Below, one piece after another: positions 17,447-26,085 of a stretch of DNA of 64,000 nt; position 1 is the first letter of the stretch; the number at the start of each line of letters is the position of its first letter. The DNA is from JACDAN01 sp963827705. GTDB lineage: Bacteria; Actinomycetota; Thermoleophilia; Gaiellales; Gaiellaceae. The stretch lies in assembly GCA_963827705.1 (NCBI GenBank), contig CAWHBN010000021.1:68359-132358 (forward strand), given 5' to 3'. Both the position numbers and the translations under genes were made by a program. A model generated the notes under the pieces. It saw nothing but the letters and a program-made list of their open reading frames with translations, made no database searches and was not told the DNA's origin.

Positions 17447-19121
17447 GGCCGCGGCGTCTCCCGAGCAAGCGTGAGCGCCTGCGCTCGCCGGCGGCGGCCG
17501 GCCGGGTGCGGCCGTAATACGAGGTTGCCACCTCAACGTCCGACCCCGTGACGACGAAGCCCAGTTTCGTAGCAGGAGCGAGCTCAAGGGCACGGTTGAG
17601 CTCACGCAATGCAGGTCGTCGGAGCGTCCCGATGCGGGTCACCGCGATGATCGCGTCCACCCGCCCACTGAGGATCATCGCGTCACCGACGTGAAGGAGC
17701 GGCGGCGCGTCGATGATGACGACATCGGCCATCTCCCGAAGGCTCTGGAGCAGCGTCGCAACGGCTCGGTTGCCGACGAACTCTGCGGGATTTGGCGGCT
17801 GCGTACCCAGGGGGAGCACCCCGACGACGTAGTGACCGTCCTCGCCGTGAGACGGGCGTGGCTCGGCGTGGGCGGGCACCCTCGCGACTGCCTCTTCGAG
17901 CGGTACCAGGCCAAGCGCCGCATCAGTGAGGCCGACCCGCTCCTCCAGATCGAAGAAGCGGCCGAGAAAGGGCCGGCGCACGTCGAGATCAACAGCGATC
18001 ACGCGGCGGCCCTCCTGCGCGAGCGCGAGCGCAAGATTTGCCGCCGTCGTGGACTTGCCCTCACCCGGCTCCGCGCTCGTGAGCATGATCGTCTTCGCTC
18101 CGACATCGAGATTGACGAAGGCGAGGTTCGTGCGGAGGAGCCGAAACGCCTCTGCCTGTGCGCTCGCTGGATCCGCGGCCATGACGAGCTCATCCTTCGA
18201 GCGCAGCCGTCGAGGCGGCGGCGGTAGCCGCCCGAGCAGAGGCAACCGAAGCGTCGACGCGATCTCGTCGTCGGAGCGCACACGCGTGTCGAGCATGTCC
18301 CAGAGGAACGCAAGCAGAATCCCGAGGAAGAGGCCGAAGCCGATGGCGAGGATGCCGTTGCGAACCGGTCTGGGGGCAACCTGAGTCGCGGGCGAAGCTT
18401 GGCTCACGAGGAAAGCGTTCGAAGTCCCGAGCGCTTGCAGGGTCGCGAGCTGCTCGTCCTTGTTGACAAGCGCGTCATAGAGAGAGGACTGCCGATCGCC
18501 GGCCTTGACGAGCGCGTCGATGCGTTGCCGCACAGAAGCGCGGACCCGCCTGATCGCAGCGGTCTCGACCGAGCTCCGATAGTCCAAGAACTCGCGCGCA
18601 TACGTCGTCGCGAGCCTGGAGGCGAGCGCTTCATTGCCGTCGCGCACGGTGAAACGGAGCAGATCACGGTTGTCATCCACGGTGACCGAAGACTCGTCGA
18701 GCAGCTGCTTAGGGGATCGCGTCGTTACGCCGGCGGCGGTAAGCACCCGACGCGCCAGCTCGGGCGTCCGGGCCATTTCAGCGAGTGTCCGCGCAGTGCG
18801 ATCCGCTCCTTCGACGCCGAGGAAGAGGTTCGGGTCCTGGGTGCCGGTCAGGCTCGCGGCAAGGTTCTGCCGAGTGAGGAGCACTTTCGCCTGAGCTTCG
18901 TGTTTGGGCTCCTGCTGCAGCGAGAACAGGACTGCGGCGGCCGGAACGATCAGGAGGGGTAGCACGAGGACCCACTTCCGGCGCCGCAGAGCAGCGAGCA
19001 GGCCAAACTCGCCGACGGACGCTTCGGATGTCGACGGCTCGCTCCCTCGCAGCATGCTCAAACGTTGGGCGACGGACGCGCCCCCGCTTTCCGGCTTGGG
19101 AAGTCTGTACCGCTCGTCCAT
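17430..19121 (-). CDS. fused chain-length regulator and bacterial tyrosine kinase (Wzz/BY-kinase)
   Basis: 563 residues. Residues about 45-275 form the Wzz domain with flanking membrane helices (RRKWVLVLPLLIVPAAAVLF and NGILAIGFGLFLGILLAFLW). The C-terminal half is the cytoplasmic kinase: Walker A SAEPGEGKSTTAANLA, Walker A' VDLDVRRP, Walker B VVIIDAPPLL. It sets chain length and coordinates export. The usual Tyr-rich autophosphorylation tail is reduced to a YY pair followed by an Arg-rich tail, so regulation may differ from that of Wzc. The low-Mr phosphatase at 5529 is the likely partner. Confidence 0.92.
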   Translation of the reverse strand: MDERYRLPKPESGGASVAQRLSMLRGSEPSTSEASVGEFGLLAALRRRKWVLVLPLLIVPAAAVLFSLQQEPKHEAQAKVLLTRQNLAASLTGTQDPNLFLGVEGADRTARTLAEMARTPELARRVLTAAGVTTRSPKQLLDESSVTVDDNRDLLRFTVRDGNEALASRLATTYAREFLDYRSSVETAAIRRVRASVRQRIDALVKAGDRQSSLYDALVNKDEQLATLQALGTSNAFLVSQASPATQVAPRPVRNGILAIGFGLFLGILLAFLWDMLDTRVRSDDEIASTLRLPLLGRLPPPPRRLRSKDELVMAADPASAQAEAFRLLRTNLAFVNLDVGAKTIMLTSAEPGEGKSTTAANLALALAQEGRRVIAVDLDVRRPFLGRFFDLEERVGLTDAALGLVPLEEAVARVPAHAEPRPSHGEDGHYVVGVLPLGTQPPNPAEFVGNRAVATLLQSLREMADVVIIDAPPLLHVGDAMILSGRVDAIIAVTRIGTLRRPALRELNRALELAPATKLGFVVTGSDVEVATSYYGRTRPAAAGERRRSRLLGRRRGRASVV

Positions 19122-19166
19122 GGGGCCCCTCGTCTCATAGTACTCCGCGCCTGGTCTATCTCCCGG

Positions 19167-21602
19167 TCAGCCGCAGCCGCCTCGGCCGGCCGGGAAAAAA
19201 GCCTCCTGGACAGCCGTCTCATGCCCACCACCCTTCGCCGTGCCGCCGTCAACGACGTATGCAGCCCCGTTGCAGACGATCGCCTGGATCCCGTGCCGCG
19301 CGGTCGGCATCGGCGCCAGCCTGCGCCACGCATCCGCCTGCGGATCGTAGGATTCGACCGCGTCGCTTGCGCCAGCATCGGTCTCGCCGCCGATGACCAC
19401 TATGCGCCCCTCGATCACGGCCGCCGCGAAACCGCCGCGTTGTGTGGGAATCGGCGCCAGGCCGGTGCTCCAAGCTCGCCGCGAAAAGTCGTACGCGTCG
19501 GTCGGCGAAAGCGTCGCGTCGATATCCACGGTTCGTCCCCCGACTGCATAAAACCTGCTGTCGAGGACCGCAGCGTGGAAGTGCTCGCGGGCTCGTGGCA
19601 TGTCGGGGAGCCTCGACCAGCGGTCGCGAACTGGGTCGTAGACGTCGAACCACGGCACGGCCCGACCGTCCTGGAGACCGCCGGCATAGTAAATGAGGCC
19701 GTTGTGCACAGCGACCCCGCCCGCACCACGGGGGCGGGGCATTGCTGCTCCCTTCGAGAACGTATTCGTCCGGGCGTCATAGACGAGAACGCTCCCGACC
19801 TCCGGCTCTGGCCAACGCCTGAGTCCGCCGATGTAGTAGATGCGGTCGCCAACCGCCACTGCCTGGATGTGATCGAGCGCCTCCGGGAGCGGGGCGACGT
19901 CTCGCCACGCATTCGTGCGAGGGGCGTATTCCTGTTGACGTCGGCTTCGTCCGCCGGCGGCGTAGAACTTATCGCGCACGCGGACGTACGAGACCTCCGC
20001 GCGCGGAAAGCCGGAGGGCGCGAGCGAGACCCAGCGTCCGGGGAGGACATCGTCGGGCTCGAGCACGGTAATGCCGCCCGTTGTGTGCGAGACGATCCAG
20101 ATCGTTCCCGGAAACGGATCCGCATCGCCCTCCGCGACGATGTCCAAGGGGATGCCCGGGAGCTTCCGGAAGGTCTCTTTGCGGTCCACCTCCGTGCCGT
20201 CCTCGTTGAGCTCGAGCCGCGAGACGGTTCCGTCGAAGCTCACGGTGAGGAGATCGCCCAGCAGCGCCCCGTCGAGGTTCCCGGCCGAGTACTCGGTCAG
20301 GCCGTTCGTCGACCCGACGAAATGCGCAATCCCGCGCTCCGAGATCGGGATGAACTCGCACTCCCGCGAGTTGACGCTCTCGATGGGTGACTCATTCCGC
20401 CCGCCGAAAACATTCACGCGACTGCCGCGAGTGGGATTCGGGTGACCTCCGTAGTAGCCCCTCTCGCTCACGTGATGGAGCGTGTCCAGCTCATAGGTGC
20501 CACCCTCCCGCCGCGCGTTCGTGCAGCCGGCGGGCACGTCTCCCCAGCCCGCATTCGCACCGTTGTCAACGACGAACATCTGCCCCTTGCGGGTGAGCAC
20601 GACGTCGTAGGGATTCCGGAACCCCGTTGCGTGGAGCTGCACCGGCCCGCCCGGAACGAGGCGCGCCTGATTTTGGCCATCGTCGCCGCCGAAAGGATCG
20701 TGTGAGCCACTGTCTCCATCGTCCAGTGTCGGGAGGTTGTAGGTCTCCATGCCGATTGCGCGCAGGTCGATGCTGAGGACTGCGGAGGAGAGGGCGTACT
20801 GCGGCAAGACTCCGAAGTGCGACGATGGCGCGCCCTTGTTCACGTTTCCGCCCTGCGCGACGTACAGCGTCTGTCTTGCCCTATCTATGGCCAGCCCGTT
20901 CGTCGAGTGGTTCTCGCGCGATCGCGGAAGTCCACGGACGAGATCTCGCCGCTGCCAGCCGCGGTCGGTCCGCGTGAGTAGCGAGAGGACGCCAGAGTTC
21001 GTGTCCGCATCCGTGGGCTCGAGTTTCTCGCCGCCGCCGATCCGCGGGTCGCTAGAGGTGGCGTAAATCTCGGGAGCGCTCGGTAGGCCGGTAACGAGAA
21101 TCCCGGTCACCTGGCGGTCCTGGACGTTCGGAGCAAGGCGGCCATCGTCGTTGTGATTCGGTATGGCCCGCACGGCATCGATCACCTCGGTAGCCGTCAC
21201 GCGGTACCGATTCGGGCCGAGGCGGCGAACCGAGTAGACCTTGATGCGCCCGTCCTGCTGTGCGACATACAGCCGTCCGTCGGGCCCGAACTGCAGCGAC
21301 GTCGGCAATCGCGAGCTCGCGCCTTCGAGAACGCTGCTGCTGAAGTTCTCACGGCCCGGCTCCGAGGTGAGGAGATCGTGCAGCTCCTCGCGCGTTTCCT
21401 GAATTCTCTTCTTCGTGACATAGACGAGATAGCCGCGCGCGAAGTGGCTATCGGGAGCGAACACCATGATCACCGACGAAACGGCGAGCACGAGTCCGAA
21501 CACCACGATGAGCGTGGCGCAGAGGATCAGGAGAAGTCGCCGAATCCGGCGCCGGCCTGGCGGGCGCGATGCCGCGCCCGTCTGACGGCGGCGCGGACTC
21601 AC
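19167..21602 (-). CDS. membrane-anchored sugar dehydrogenase-like (NHL/PQQ) plus kelch-repeat fusion
   Basis: 811 residues from GTG 21602, which overlaps the deacetylase stop (GTGA). One membrane helix at about 20-45, then an extracytoplasmic part. Residues about 90-510 resemble the glucose/sorbosone dehydrogenase beta-propeller (SLQFGPDGRLYVAQQDG, THS-like ENHSTNGLAIDRAR, HATGFRNPYDVVL, GWGDVPAG, ISERGIAHFVGS). Residues about 520-805 are a second propeller of kelch repeats (IYYIGGLRR, IYYAGGLQDG, FYAVGGRTVD, IVVIGGETD). Neither domain shows an obvious complete catalytic set that I can assign, so it may bind or modify the polysaccharide rather than oxidise a free sugar. Confidence 0.8.
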   Translation of the reverse strand: MSPRRRQTGAASRPPGRRRIRRLLLILCATLIVVFGLVLAVSSVIMVFAPDSHFARGYLVYVTKKRIQETREELHDLLTSEPGRENFSSSVLEGASSRLPTSLQFGPDGRLYVAQQDGRIKVYSVRRLGPNRYRVTATEVIDAVRAIPNHNDDGRLAPNVQDRQVTGILVTGLPSAPEIYATSSDPRIGGGEKLEPTDADTNSGVLSLLTRTDRGWQRRDLVRGLPRSRENHSTNGLAIDRARQTLYVAQGGNVNKGAPSSHFGVLPQYALSSAVLSIDLRAIGMETYNLPTLDDGDSGSHDPFGGDDGQNQARLVPGGPVQLHATGFRNPYDVVLTRKGQMFVVDNGANAGWGDVPAGCTNARREGGTYELDTLHHVSERGYYGGHPNPTRGSRVNVFGGRNESPIESVNSRECEFIPISERGIAHFVGSTNGLTEYSAGNLDGALLGDLLTVSFDGTVSRLELNEDGTEVDRKETFRKLPGIPLDIVAEGDADPFPGTIWIVSHTTGGITVLEPDDVLPGRWVSLAPSGFPRAEVSYVRVRDKFYAAGGRSRRQQEYAPRTNAWRDVAPLPEALDHIQAVAVGDRIYYIGGLRRWPEPEVGSVLVYDARTNTFSKGAAMPRPRGAGGVAVHNGLIYYAGGLQDGRAVPWFDVYDPVRDRWSRLPDMPRAREHFHAAVLDSRFYAVGGRTVDIDATLSPTDAYDFSRRAWSTGLAPIPTQRGGFAAAVIEGRIVVIGGETDAGASDAVESYDPQADAWRRLAPMPTARHGIQAIVCNGAAYVVDGGTAKGGGHETAVQEAFFPAGRGGCG

Positions 21603-22321
21603 GGCCGCGCTCCCGGCCGCCGTAACATCCTCGCTCCTCTCCGCCACGGCCGGAATCCCCGGTGCGCGAAGAGCATCTTGACTCGGAAGACAGCGAGGCT
21701 GTCGCCCCGGTATACGCCCACCCGAGACAGCGCGAAGGCGCCGGCTGAGCGATCTACGGCGAAACCCACCTCGTAGCCTGCCGCTGCCACCGCGCGGCAC
21801 GCATGCGCGTCGAAAGCGCCGTGCGGATAGGAGAATGCCCGGGGCAACCTCCCGAGGAGATCGGCGAGGTGCTCGCGCGCTTCGCTGCATTGCCGACGCA
21901 GCTCCTCTTCATTCAACTCGGTTAGCCTTCGGTGGTCGAGTCCGTGGGCACCGATTTCGAAACCGGACCGGTGCAGCTCTCGAAGCTCGTCAGCGGAGAC
22001 GATCCGCTCGGGGCTCGTTTCTTCACCGAGCAAGGCCGGCGAGACGAAGAGCAGCGCGGGCTGCCTCCGTCGGGCGAGGATCGGCTCCGCAATCTCGAGC
22101 ACCGACACGTAGCCGTCGTCGAGGGTCAGGAGATACGGTCGGCGAGTGCTGCCGTTCTGCCGCGCAGCGAGAAAACCGTCGAGATCGACCGGCTGAAACC
22201 TTCGTTGCTCCAACAGGGCCAGCTGTCGCTCGAAATCAGTCTCGAGAACGAGGAGATTGTCTGGGTCGCCTTCCGGACGAGCGCGGCAGAAGCCATGGTA
22301 GACGAGGCAGATGGGCTCCAT
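21599..22321 (-). CDS. polysaccharide deacetylase (NodB family)
   Basis: 240 residues. NodB-homology metal-dependent deacetylase of GlcNAc-containing glycans. Motif 1 is TLDDGY (catalytic Asp and metal Asp), motif 2 is HGLDH (the two metal His), motif 3 is SYPHG; the C-terminal motifs are weaker. No signal peptide is visible, so it acts in the cytoplasm or is exported otherwise. It follows lysS by 2 nt and overlaps the next gene, so it is part of the long minus-strand run from greA. Confidence 0.87.
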   Translation of the reverse strand: MEPICLVYHGFCRARPEGDPDNLLVLETDFERQLALLEQRRFQPVDLDGFLAARQNGSTRRPYLLTLDDGYVSVLEIAEPILARRRQPALLFVSPALLGEETSPERIVSADELRELHRSGFEIGAHGLDHRRLTELNEEELRRQCSEAREHLADLLGRLPRAFSYPHGAFDAHACRAVAAAGYEVGFAVDRSAGAFALSRVGVYRGDSLAVFRVKMLFAHRGFRPWRRGARMLRRPGARP

Positions 22322-22323
22322 TG

Positions 22324-23707
22324 CTATTCCGTGCTGCCGTGGTGATTGCGCGACCTGAGCGCAGGAAACAGGATCACGTCCCTGATCGTGTCCCGTCCGG
22401 TCAGCACCATCGTCAGCCGGTCGATCCCGACGCCGAGGCCGCCCGTCGGGGGCATTCCGTACGCCAGCGCCTCGACGTAGTCCGGGTCACCCTGCTCGCC
22501 GCCGACCTCTGACGCCTGCTGCGCGAACCGCTCGGCTTGCTCGTCCGGGTCGTTCAGCTCGCTGAAGGCGTTGCCCAGCTCCGTGCCGCCGACGAAGAAC
22601 TCGAACCGCTCGACGATCGAGGGGTCGTCGTCGGTAGTCCGGGCGAACGGGGACAGCTCGACCGGGTAGTCATGGAGGATCGACGGCTCGATCAGGGCCG
22701 GCTCGACGAACGAGGTCAGCGCGTGGTCGACGAGCTGCGCCCAGCTCCGGTCGGCCTTCGTGTCGATTCCCCGCTCCTCGAGCCGGGTGCGCAGATCGTC
22801 GGCGTCACGGGTCCAGAGCCCGTGCTCCTCGAGCGCGTCGAGCAGCTTGACGCGCCGCCAGGGCCGCGCGAGATCGACCTCGTGGCCGCGGTAGCTGACC
22901 TTCGTCGTCCCGTTGATGGTCTGCGCAAGGTGCTCGACGAGGCGCTCGATCCGCTCCATCGTGTCGCGGTAGTCGGCGTATGCCTCGTACCACTCGAGCT
23001 GCGTGAACTCGGGCTGGTGCTTGTAGGAGATGCCCTCGTTCCGGAAATCCTTGCTGAGCTCGTAGACCTTGTCGAGGCCGCCGACGATCAGGCGCTTGAG
23101 GTAGAGCTCGTCGGCGATCCGGAGGTAGTAGTCCTGGTCGAGGTTGTTGTAGTGGGTGGCGAACGGCTCGGCGAACCCGCCTCCGTAGCTCGGCTGGAGG
23201 ATCGGCGTCTCGACCTCGACGAAGCCCTCCGAGTCGAGCCAGCGTCGGGCCTCCGCGACGATCCGCGTTCTCGTGAGCGCGAGCTCGCGCGACTCCTCGT
23301 TCATCAGGAGGTCGAGGTAGCGCTGGCGGTACCGCGTCTCCGTGTCCTGAACGCCGTGGAAGGTGTCCGGCAGCGGCCGCTTGATCTTGGCCAGCAAGCG
23401 TCAGCTCGTCGACGGCCAGCGACGGCTCGCCGCGCCGTGTCTTCGTAGGACGGCCCTCGGCGCCGACGATGTCGCCGAGGTCGAGGTCGACGGGGCCGGT
23501 CCGCTCCCGCGCGCAGAGCAGCTGGATTCGCCCCGACCGGTCGACGAGGTCCAGGAAGACGAGCTTCCCCATGTCCCGCCGGGCCATGACCCGGCCGGCT
23601 ATGCGCCTGCTCTCCTCGGCCTCCTGCCCGGCCTCGAGCGGCTCGGCCTCCTCGCGGACCGACGCGATCTCGACACGGTCCGGGAACCGCTTCGGCAGCC
23701 CGCTCAT
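22324..23707 (-). CDS. lysS: lysyl-tRNA synthetase, class II (one frame break)
   Basis: Charges tRNA-Lys. The N-terminal OB-fold anticodon-binding part reads in one frame (start ATG 23707: MSGLPKRFPDRVEIASVREE, then GRVMARRDMGKLVFLDL); the catalytic part reads in another (LLAKIKRPLPDTFHG, RYRQRYLDLL motif 1 area, FRNEGISYKHQPEFTQLEWYEAY split here as FRNEGIS and PEFTQLEWYEAY for motif 2, GLGVGIDRL for motif 3). The frames meet at 23396-23397, where one T too many sits in CTTGCTG. The span is 1384 nt = 3n+1. Repaired length is about 460 residues, slightly short for LysS but complete. Being essential, it is more likely a sequence error than a pseudogene. Confidence 0.93.
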
Positions 23708-23728
23708 GGCGGCCGAGTCTATGCTTGG

Positions 23729-24313
23729 CTAGCCCCAGACCAGCCAGCCGACGAACAGGCCGCCGACGAACGAGGCGGCGCCGGCGGCAAGAGCAACCGT
23801 GGGGAGGCGCTCAGCGGGGTTGCGTGGCTTGCGACGCTCGTTGAGGCTGGGCAGCCCGGCCGGAACGTACGGCGGGGCGTCCAAGCCGAGCTGGCGGAAC
23901 GACGAGACCCAGACGTCCTCCGGCGGCGCTCCGAGGGCGCGCAGCGCCTGCAGCGCCACACCTTGGCCCTCGTGGAGAAGCGCGATCAGGAGGTGCTGCG
24001 TGCCGATCGCGTGGTGACCAAACGTCTCCGCGTCCTCGATGGACATCTCGAAGATCTTCTTCATGCGGGGCGTAAGTGGAAGCTGGCCAGCGGGCGGCTC
24101 CTCGTCCCCCTCGCCGATGTTCTCGACGATCCACTCGCGAGCCGCTGCGAGCTGAACCCCGTGCGCTCCGAGCGTCGTCGCAGCGCGGCCGTTCTCGCGC
24201 AGGAGCCCCAAGAGCAGATGCTCGGTGCCGATGTAGCCGTGCCGGAGCTTGCGAGCCTCCTCCTGGGCGAGCACGACGACCTGCCGAGCGCTCTCGGTGA
24301 ACCGCTCGAACAT
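23729..24313 (-). CDS. stand-alone Clp N-domain protein with C-terminal membrane anchor
   Basis: 194 residues. Residues 1-145 are two Clp-N repeats (MFERFTESARQVVVLAQEEA, GTEHLLLGLL, GTQHLLIALL), very similar to the N-domain of clpC at the left edge. Instead of AAA domains there is a Pro-rich linker and a single hydrophobic C-terminal helix (about 172-192, AAGAASFVGGLFVGWLVWG). It cannot be an unfoldase. It may bind Clp substrates or adaptor proteins at the membrane, or titrate them. It lies between greA and lysS in one orientation (51-nt and 21-nt gaps), so co-transcription is likely. Confidence 0.88.
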   Translation of the reverse strand: MFERFTESARQVVVLAQEEARKLRHGYIGTEHLLLGLLRENGRAATTLGAHGVQLAAAREWIVENIGEGDEEPPAGQLPLTPRMKKIFEMSIEDAETFGHHAIGTQHLLIALLHEGQGVALQALRALGAPPEDVWVSSFRQLGLDAPPYVPAGLPSLNERRKPRNPAERLPTVALAAGAASFVGGLFVGWLVWG

Positions 24314-24364
24314 CGATCGAGGGTAACGCCGAGCCCGGCTAGCCCCGGCCTCGGATGTCTCGAA

Positions 24365-24841
24365 TCAGGCGGCTTTGATCTCGAGAATTTTGTACTTCAG
24401 GGCCTTGCCCTTGGGCGTCGAGACCTCGACGGTCTCGCCCTTCTTCTTCCCGAGAATTGCGCGGCCGACAGGCGACTCGTTCGAGAGCTTCTGCTCGAGG
24501 GGGTTCGCCTCCGCGGAGCCGACGATGTGGTACTCGACCGTCTCCTTGGCGGCGACGTCACGCAGCCGGACCTTCGATCCGACGCTGACGACGTCCTTCG
24601 AGATCTCCTTCTTGTCGATCACGCGGGCCGCCAACAGACGCTCCTCGAGCTGGGCGATCCTGTGCTCGAGCATCGCCTGCTCGTTCTTGGCGTGGTCGTA
24701 CTCGGCGTTCTCGCTGATGTCGCCGAACTCGCGCGCGATGCGGATCCGGTCGGCGACCTCTCTGCGCTTGTCGGTCGAGAGATACTGGATCTCGTCCTTC
24801 AGCTTCTTGTAACCCTCGGGGGTGAGGATCACTTCCTTCAC
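24365..24841 (-). CDS. greA: transcription elongation factor GreA
   Basis: 158 residues, normal length. Rescues backtracked RNA polymerase by stimulating transcript cleavage through the secondary channel. The N-terminal coiled coil has the catalytic acidic tip in GDISENAEYD; the C-terminal domain contains YHIVGSAEANP, ISNESPVGRAILGKKKG-like SNESPVGRAILGKK, and ends KYKILEIKAA. GTG 24841 is chosen because GGAGG (24850-24854) lies 8 nt upstream. An intrinsic terminator lies directly before the ribosome site (see 24861-24894). Confidence 0.95.
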   Translation of the reverse strand: MKEVILTPEGYKKLKDEIQYLSTDKRREVADRIRIAREFGDISENAEYDHAKNEQAMLEHRIAQLEERLLAARVIDKKEISKDVVSVGSKVRLRDVAAKETVEYHIVGSAEANPLEQKLSNESPVGRAILGKKKGETVEVSTPKGKALKYKILEIKAA

Positions 24842-24860
24842 GTCAATGGCCTCCTGACCC

Positions 24861-24894
24861 AAAAAAACGCGCGGCCCGAAGAAAGGCCGTCGCG
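24861..24894 (-). terminator. intrinsic terminator in the greA leader (attenuator candidate)
   Basis: On the minus strand, CGCG(A)CGGCC pairs with GGCCGCGCG (9 bp, one bulged A) over an 8-nt loop, followed at once by seven T (plus-strand A run 24861-24867). The U tract ends 6 nt before the GGAGG of greA. No minus-strand gene ends here, since dus is divergent, so a transcript reaching this terminator must be the greA leader itself. Confidence 0.7.
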
Positions 24895-24904
24895 GAAGGC
24901 GCGC

Positions 24905-26020
24905 ATGGTAGCGACGCCGGAGGACGACGTCAACAGGCATTTCGCTACCTTTTCCCGCTCTGTGCAGGTAAATCTTCGGACACCCTGGAGAATCCGCGAT
25001 GTCGAGATCCCGACACGCGTCGTCCTGGCCCCGATGGCAGGTGTCAGCGTGCAGGCATTTCGCCGTCAGGGGCGCCGGTACGGGGCCGGGCTCGTGTGCT
25101 CGGAGATGGTCAGCTGCTCGGGGCTCGAGCACCGGAACGAGCGCACCCTCGGCTATCTCCGGATCGCGTCCGACGAGCATCCGCTCGCGATCCAGATCTT
25201 CGGCGGCGACCCGGCGGCGATGGCCGAAGCGGCGCGCATGGTCGAGGCGGCAGGGGCCGACCTCGTGGACATCAACTTCGGCTGCCCGGTCAAGAAGGTG
25301 ACGAAGACGGGGGCCGGAGCAACGTGTCTCGGCGAGCCCGATCGCGCGGCCGCGATCGTCCGGGCCGTGGCCGAGGCGGTCTCGGTCCCGGTCTCCGTGA
25401 AGATGCGCCGGGGCCTGGAGAACGGCTCGCGCGCCTGCCTGGAGCTCGGCCCGCGGCTCGTTGACGCGGGCGCGGCGACGCTGACGCTGCACCCGAGATC
25501 CGCGAAGCAGATGTACACCGGGGAGGCCGACCACTCGCTGACGGCCGAGCTGGTCGAACGCGTGGACGCTCCGGTCATCGCCTCGGGCGACGTGACCTCG
25601 CGCGCACGTGCTCAGACGCTGCTCGCCACGACCGGCGCGGCCGCCGTGATGGTCGGGCGGGCCGCGCAGGGCAACCCGTGGGCGATCCGCGAGATCGTCG
25701 GCGACTCGGACGAGGAGCCGACCCGGGAGGAAGTCGTCGCCGAGCTCGTGCTGTTCATGCGTGAGACCGCGCGGGAGCTCGGCGAGCGCAAGGCCACCGG
25801 CTTCCTGAAGAAGTTCTATGGCTGGTACCTCGGCCGGGGCCGCTTCCCCAGGTCGTTCAAGCAGGAGCTCGTCGAGCTGGAGACCATCTCGGAGGTCGAG
25901 GAGCGCCTGTTCGCCGCCGCGCCGGGCGCACACTTCGTCCTCTCCCGCCTCGAGCAGGAGCACCCGCGCCTGGACGAGGTCGAGCTCGACCTTCCGATTT
26001 CCATCTACGGCGGCGGCTAA
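24905..26020 (+). CDS. dusB: tRNA-dihydrouridine synthase (DusB type)
   Basis: Reduces specific uridines in tRNA with FMN and NADPH. TIM-barrel signatures: TRVVLAPMAGVSVQAFRR, SEMVSCSGL, QIFGGDPAAMAEAA, DINFGCPVKKVTKTGAGA (with the catalytic Cys), VSVKMRRG, LTLHPRSAKQMYTG, VIASGDVTS, AVMVGRAAQGNPW. ATG 24905 is preceded by CGGAAGG; GTG 24962 is an alternative that starts nearer the conserved WRIRDVEIPTR. Of about 371 residues, some 19 before the domain are optional. Divergent from greA. Confidence 0.92.
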   Translation: MVATPEDDVNRHFATFSRSVQVNLRTPWRIRDVEIPTRVVLAPMAGVSVQAFRRQGRRYGAGLVCSEMVSCSGLEHRNERTLGYLRIASDEHPLAIQIFGGDPAAMAEAARMVEAAGADLVDINFGCPVKKVTKTGAGATCLGEPDRAAAIVRAVAEAVSVPVSVKMRRGLENGSRACLELGPRLVDAGAATLTLHPRSAKQMYTGEADHSLTAELVERVDAPVIASGDVTSRARAQTLLATTGAAAVMVGRAAQGNPWAIREIVGDSDEEPTREEVVAELVLFMRETARELGERKATGFLKKFYGWYLGRGRFPRSFKQELVELETISEVEERLFAAAPGAHFVLSRLEQEHPRLDEVELDLPISIYGGG

Positions 26021-26085
26021 CCAGGAGATTCGACCGGGCGCCTAGTGGGAACCACCCATCTCGACCCACGAAAGGGGTGCACGAG

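Noticed and set aside
23363..24904. Long plus-strand frame that would extend Dus by 500 residues
   Set aside because: It is antisense to lysS, the Clp-N protein and greA, with no Dus-like sequence before about 24962.
24365..25963. 532-codon minus-strand frame suggesting an N-terminally extended GreA
   Set aside because: Only the last 158 codons are GreA; the rest is the shadow of dus and lies above the GreA ribosome site and terminator.
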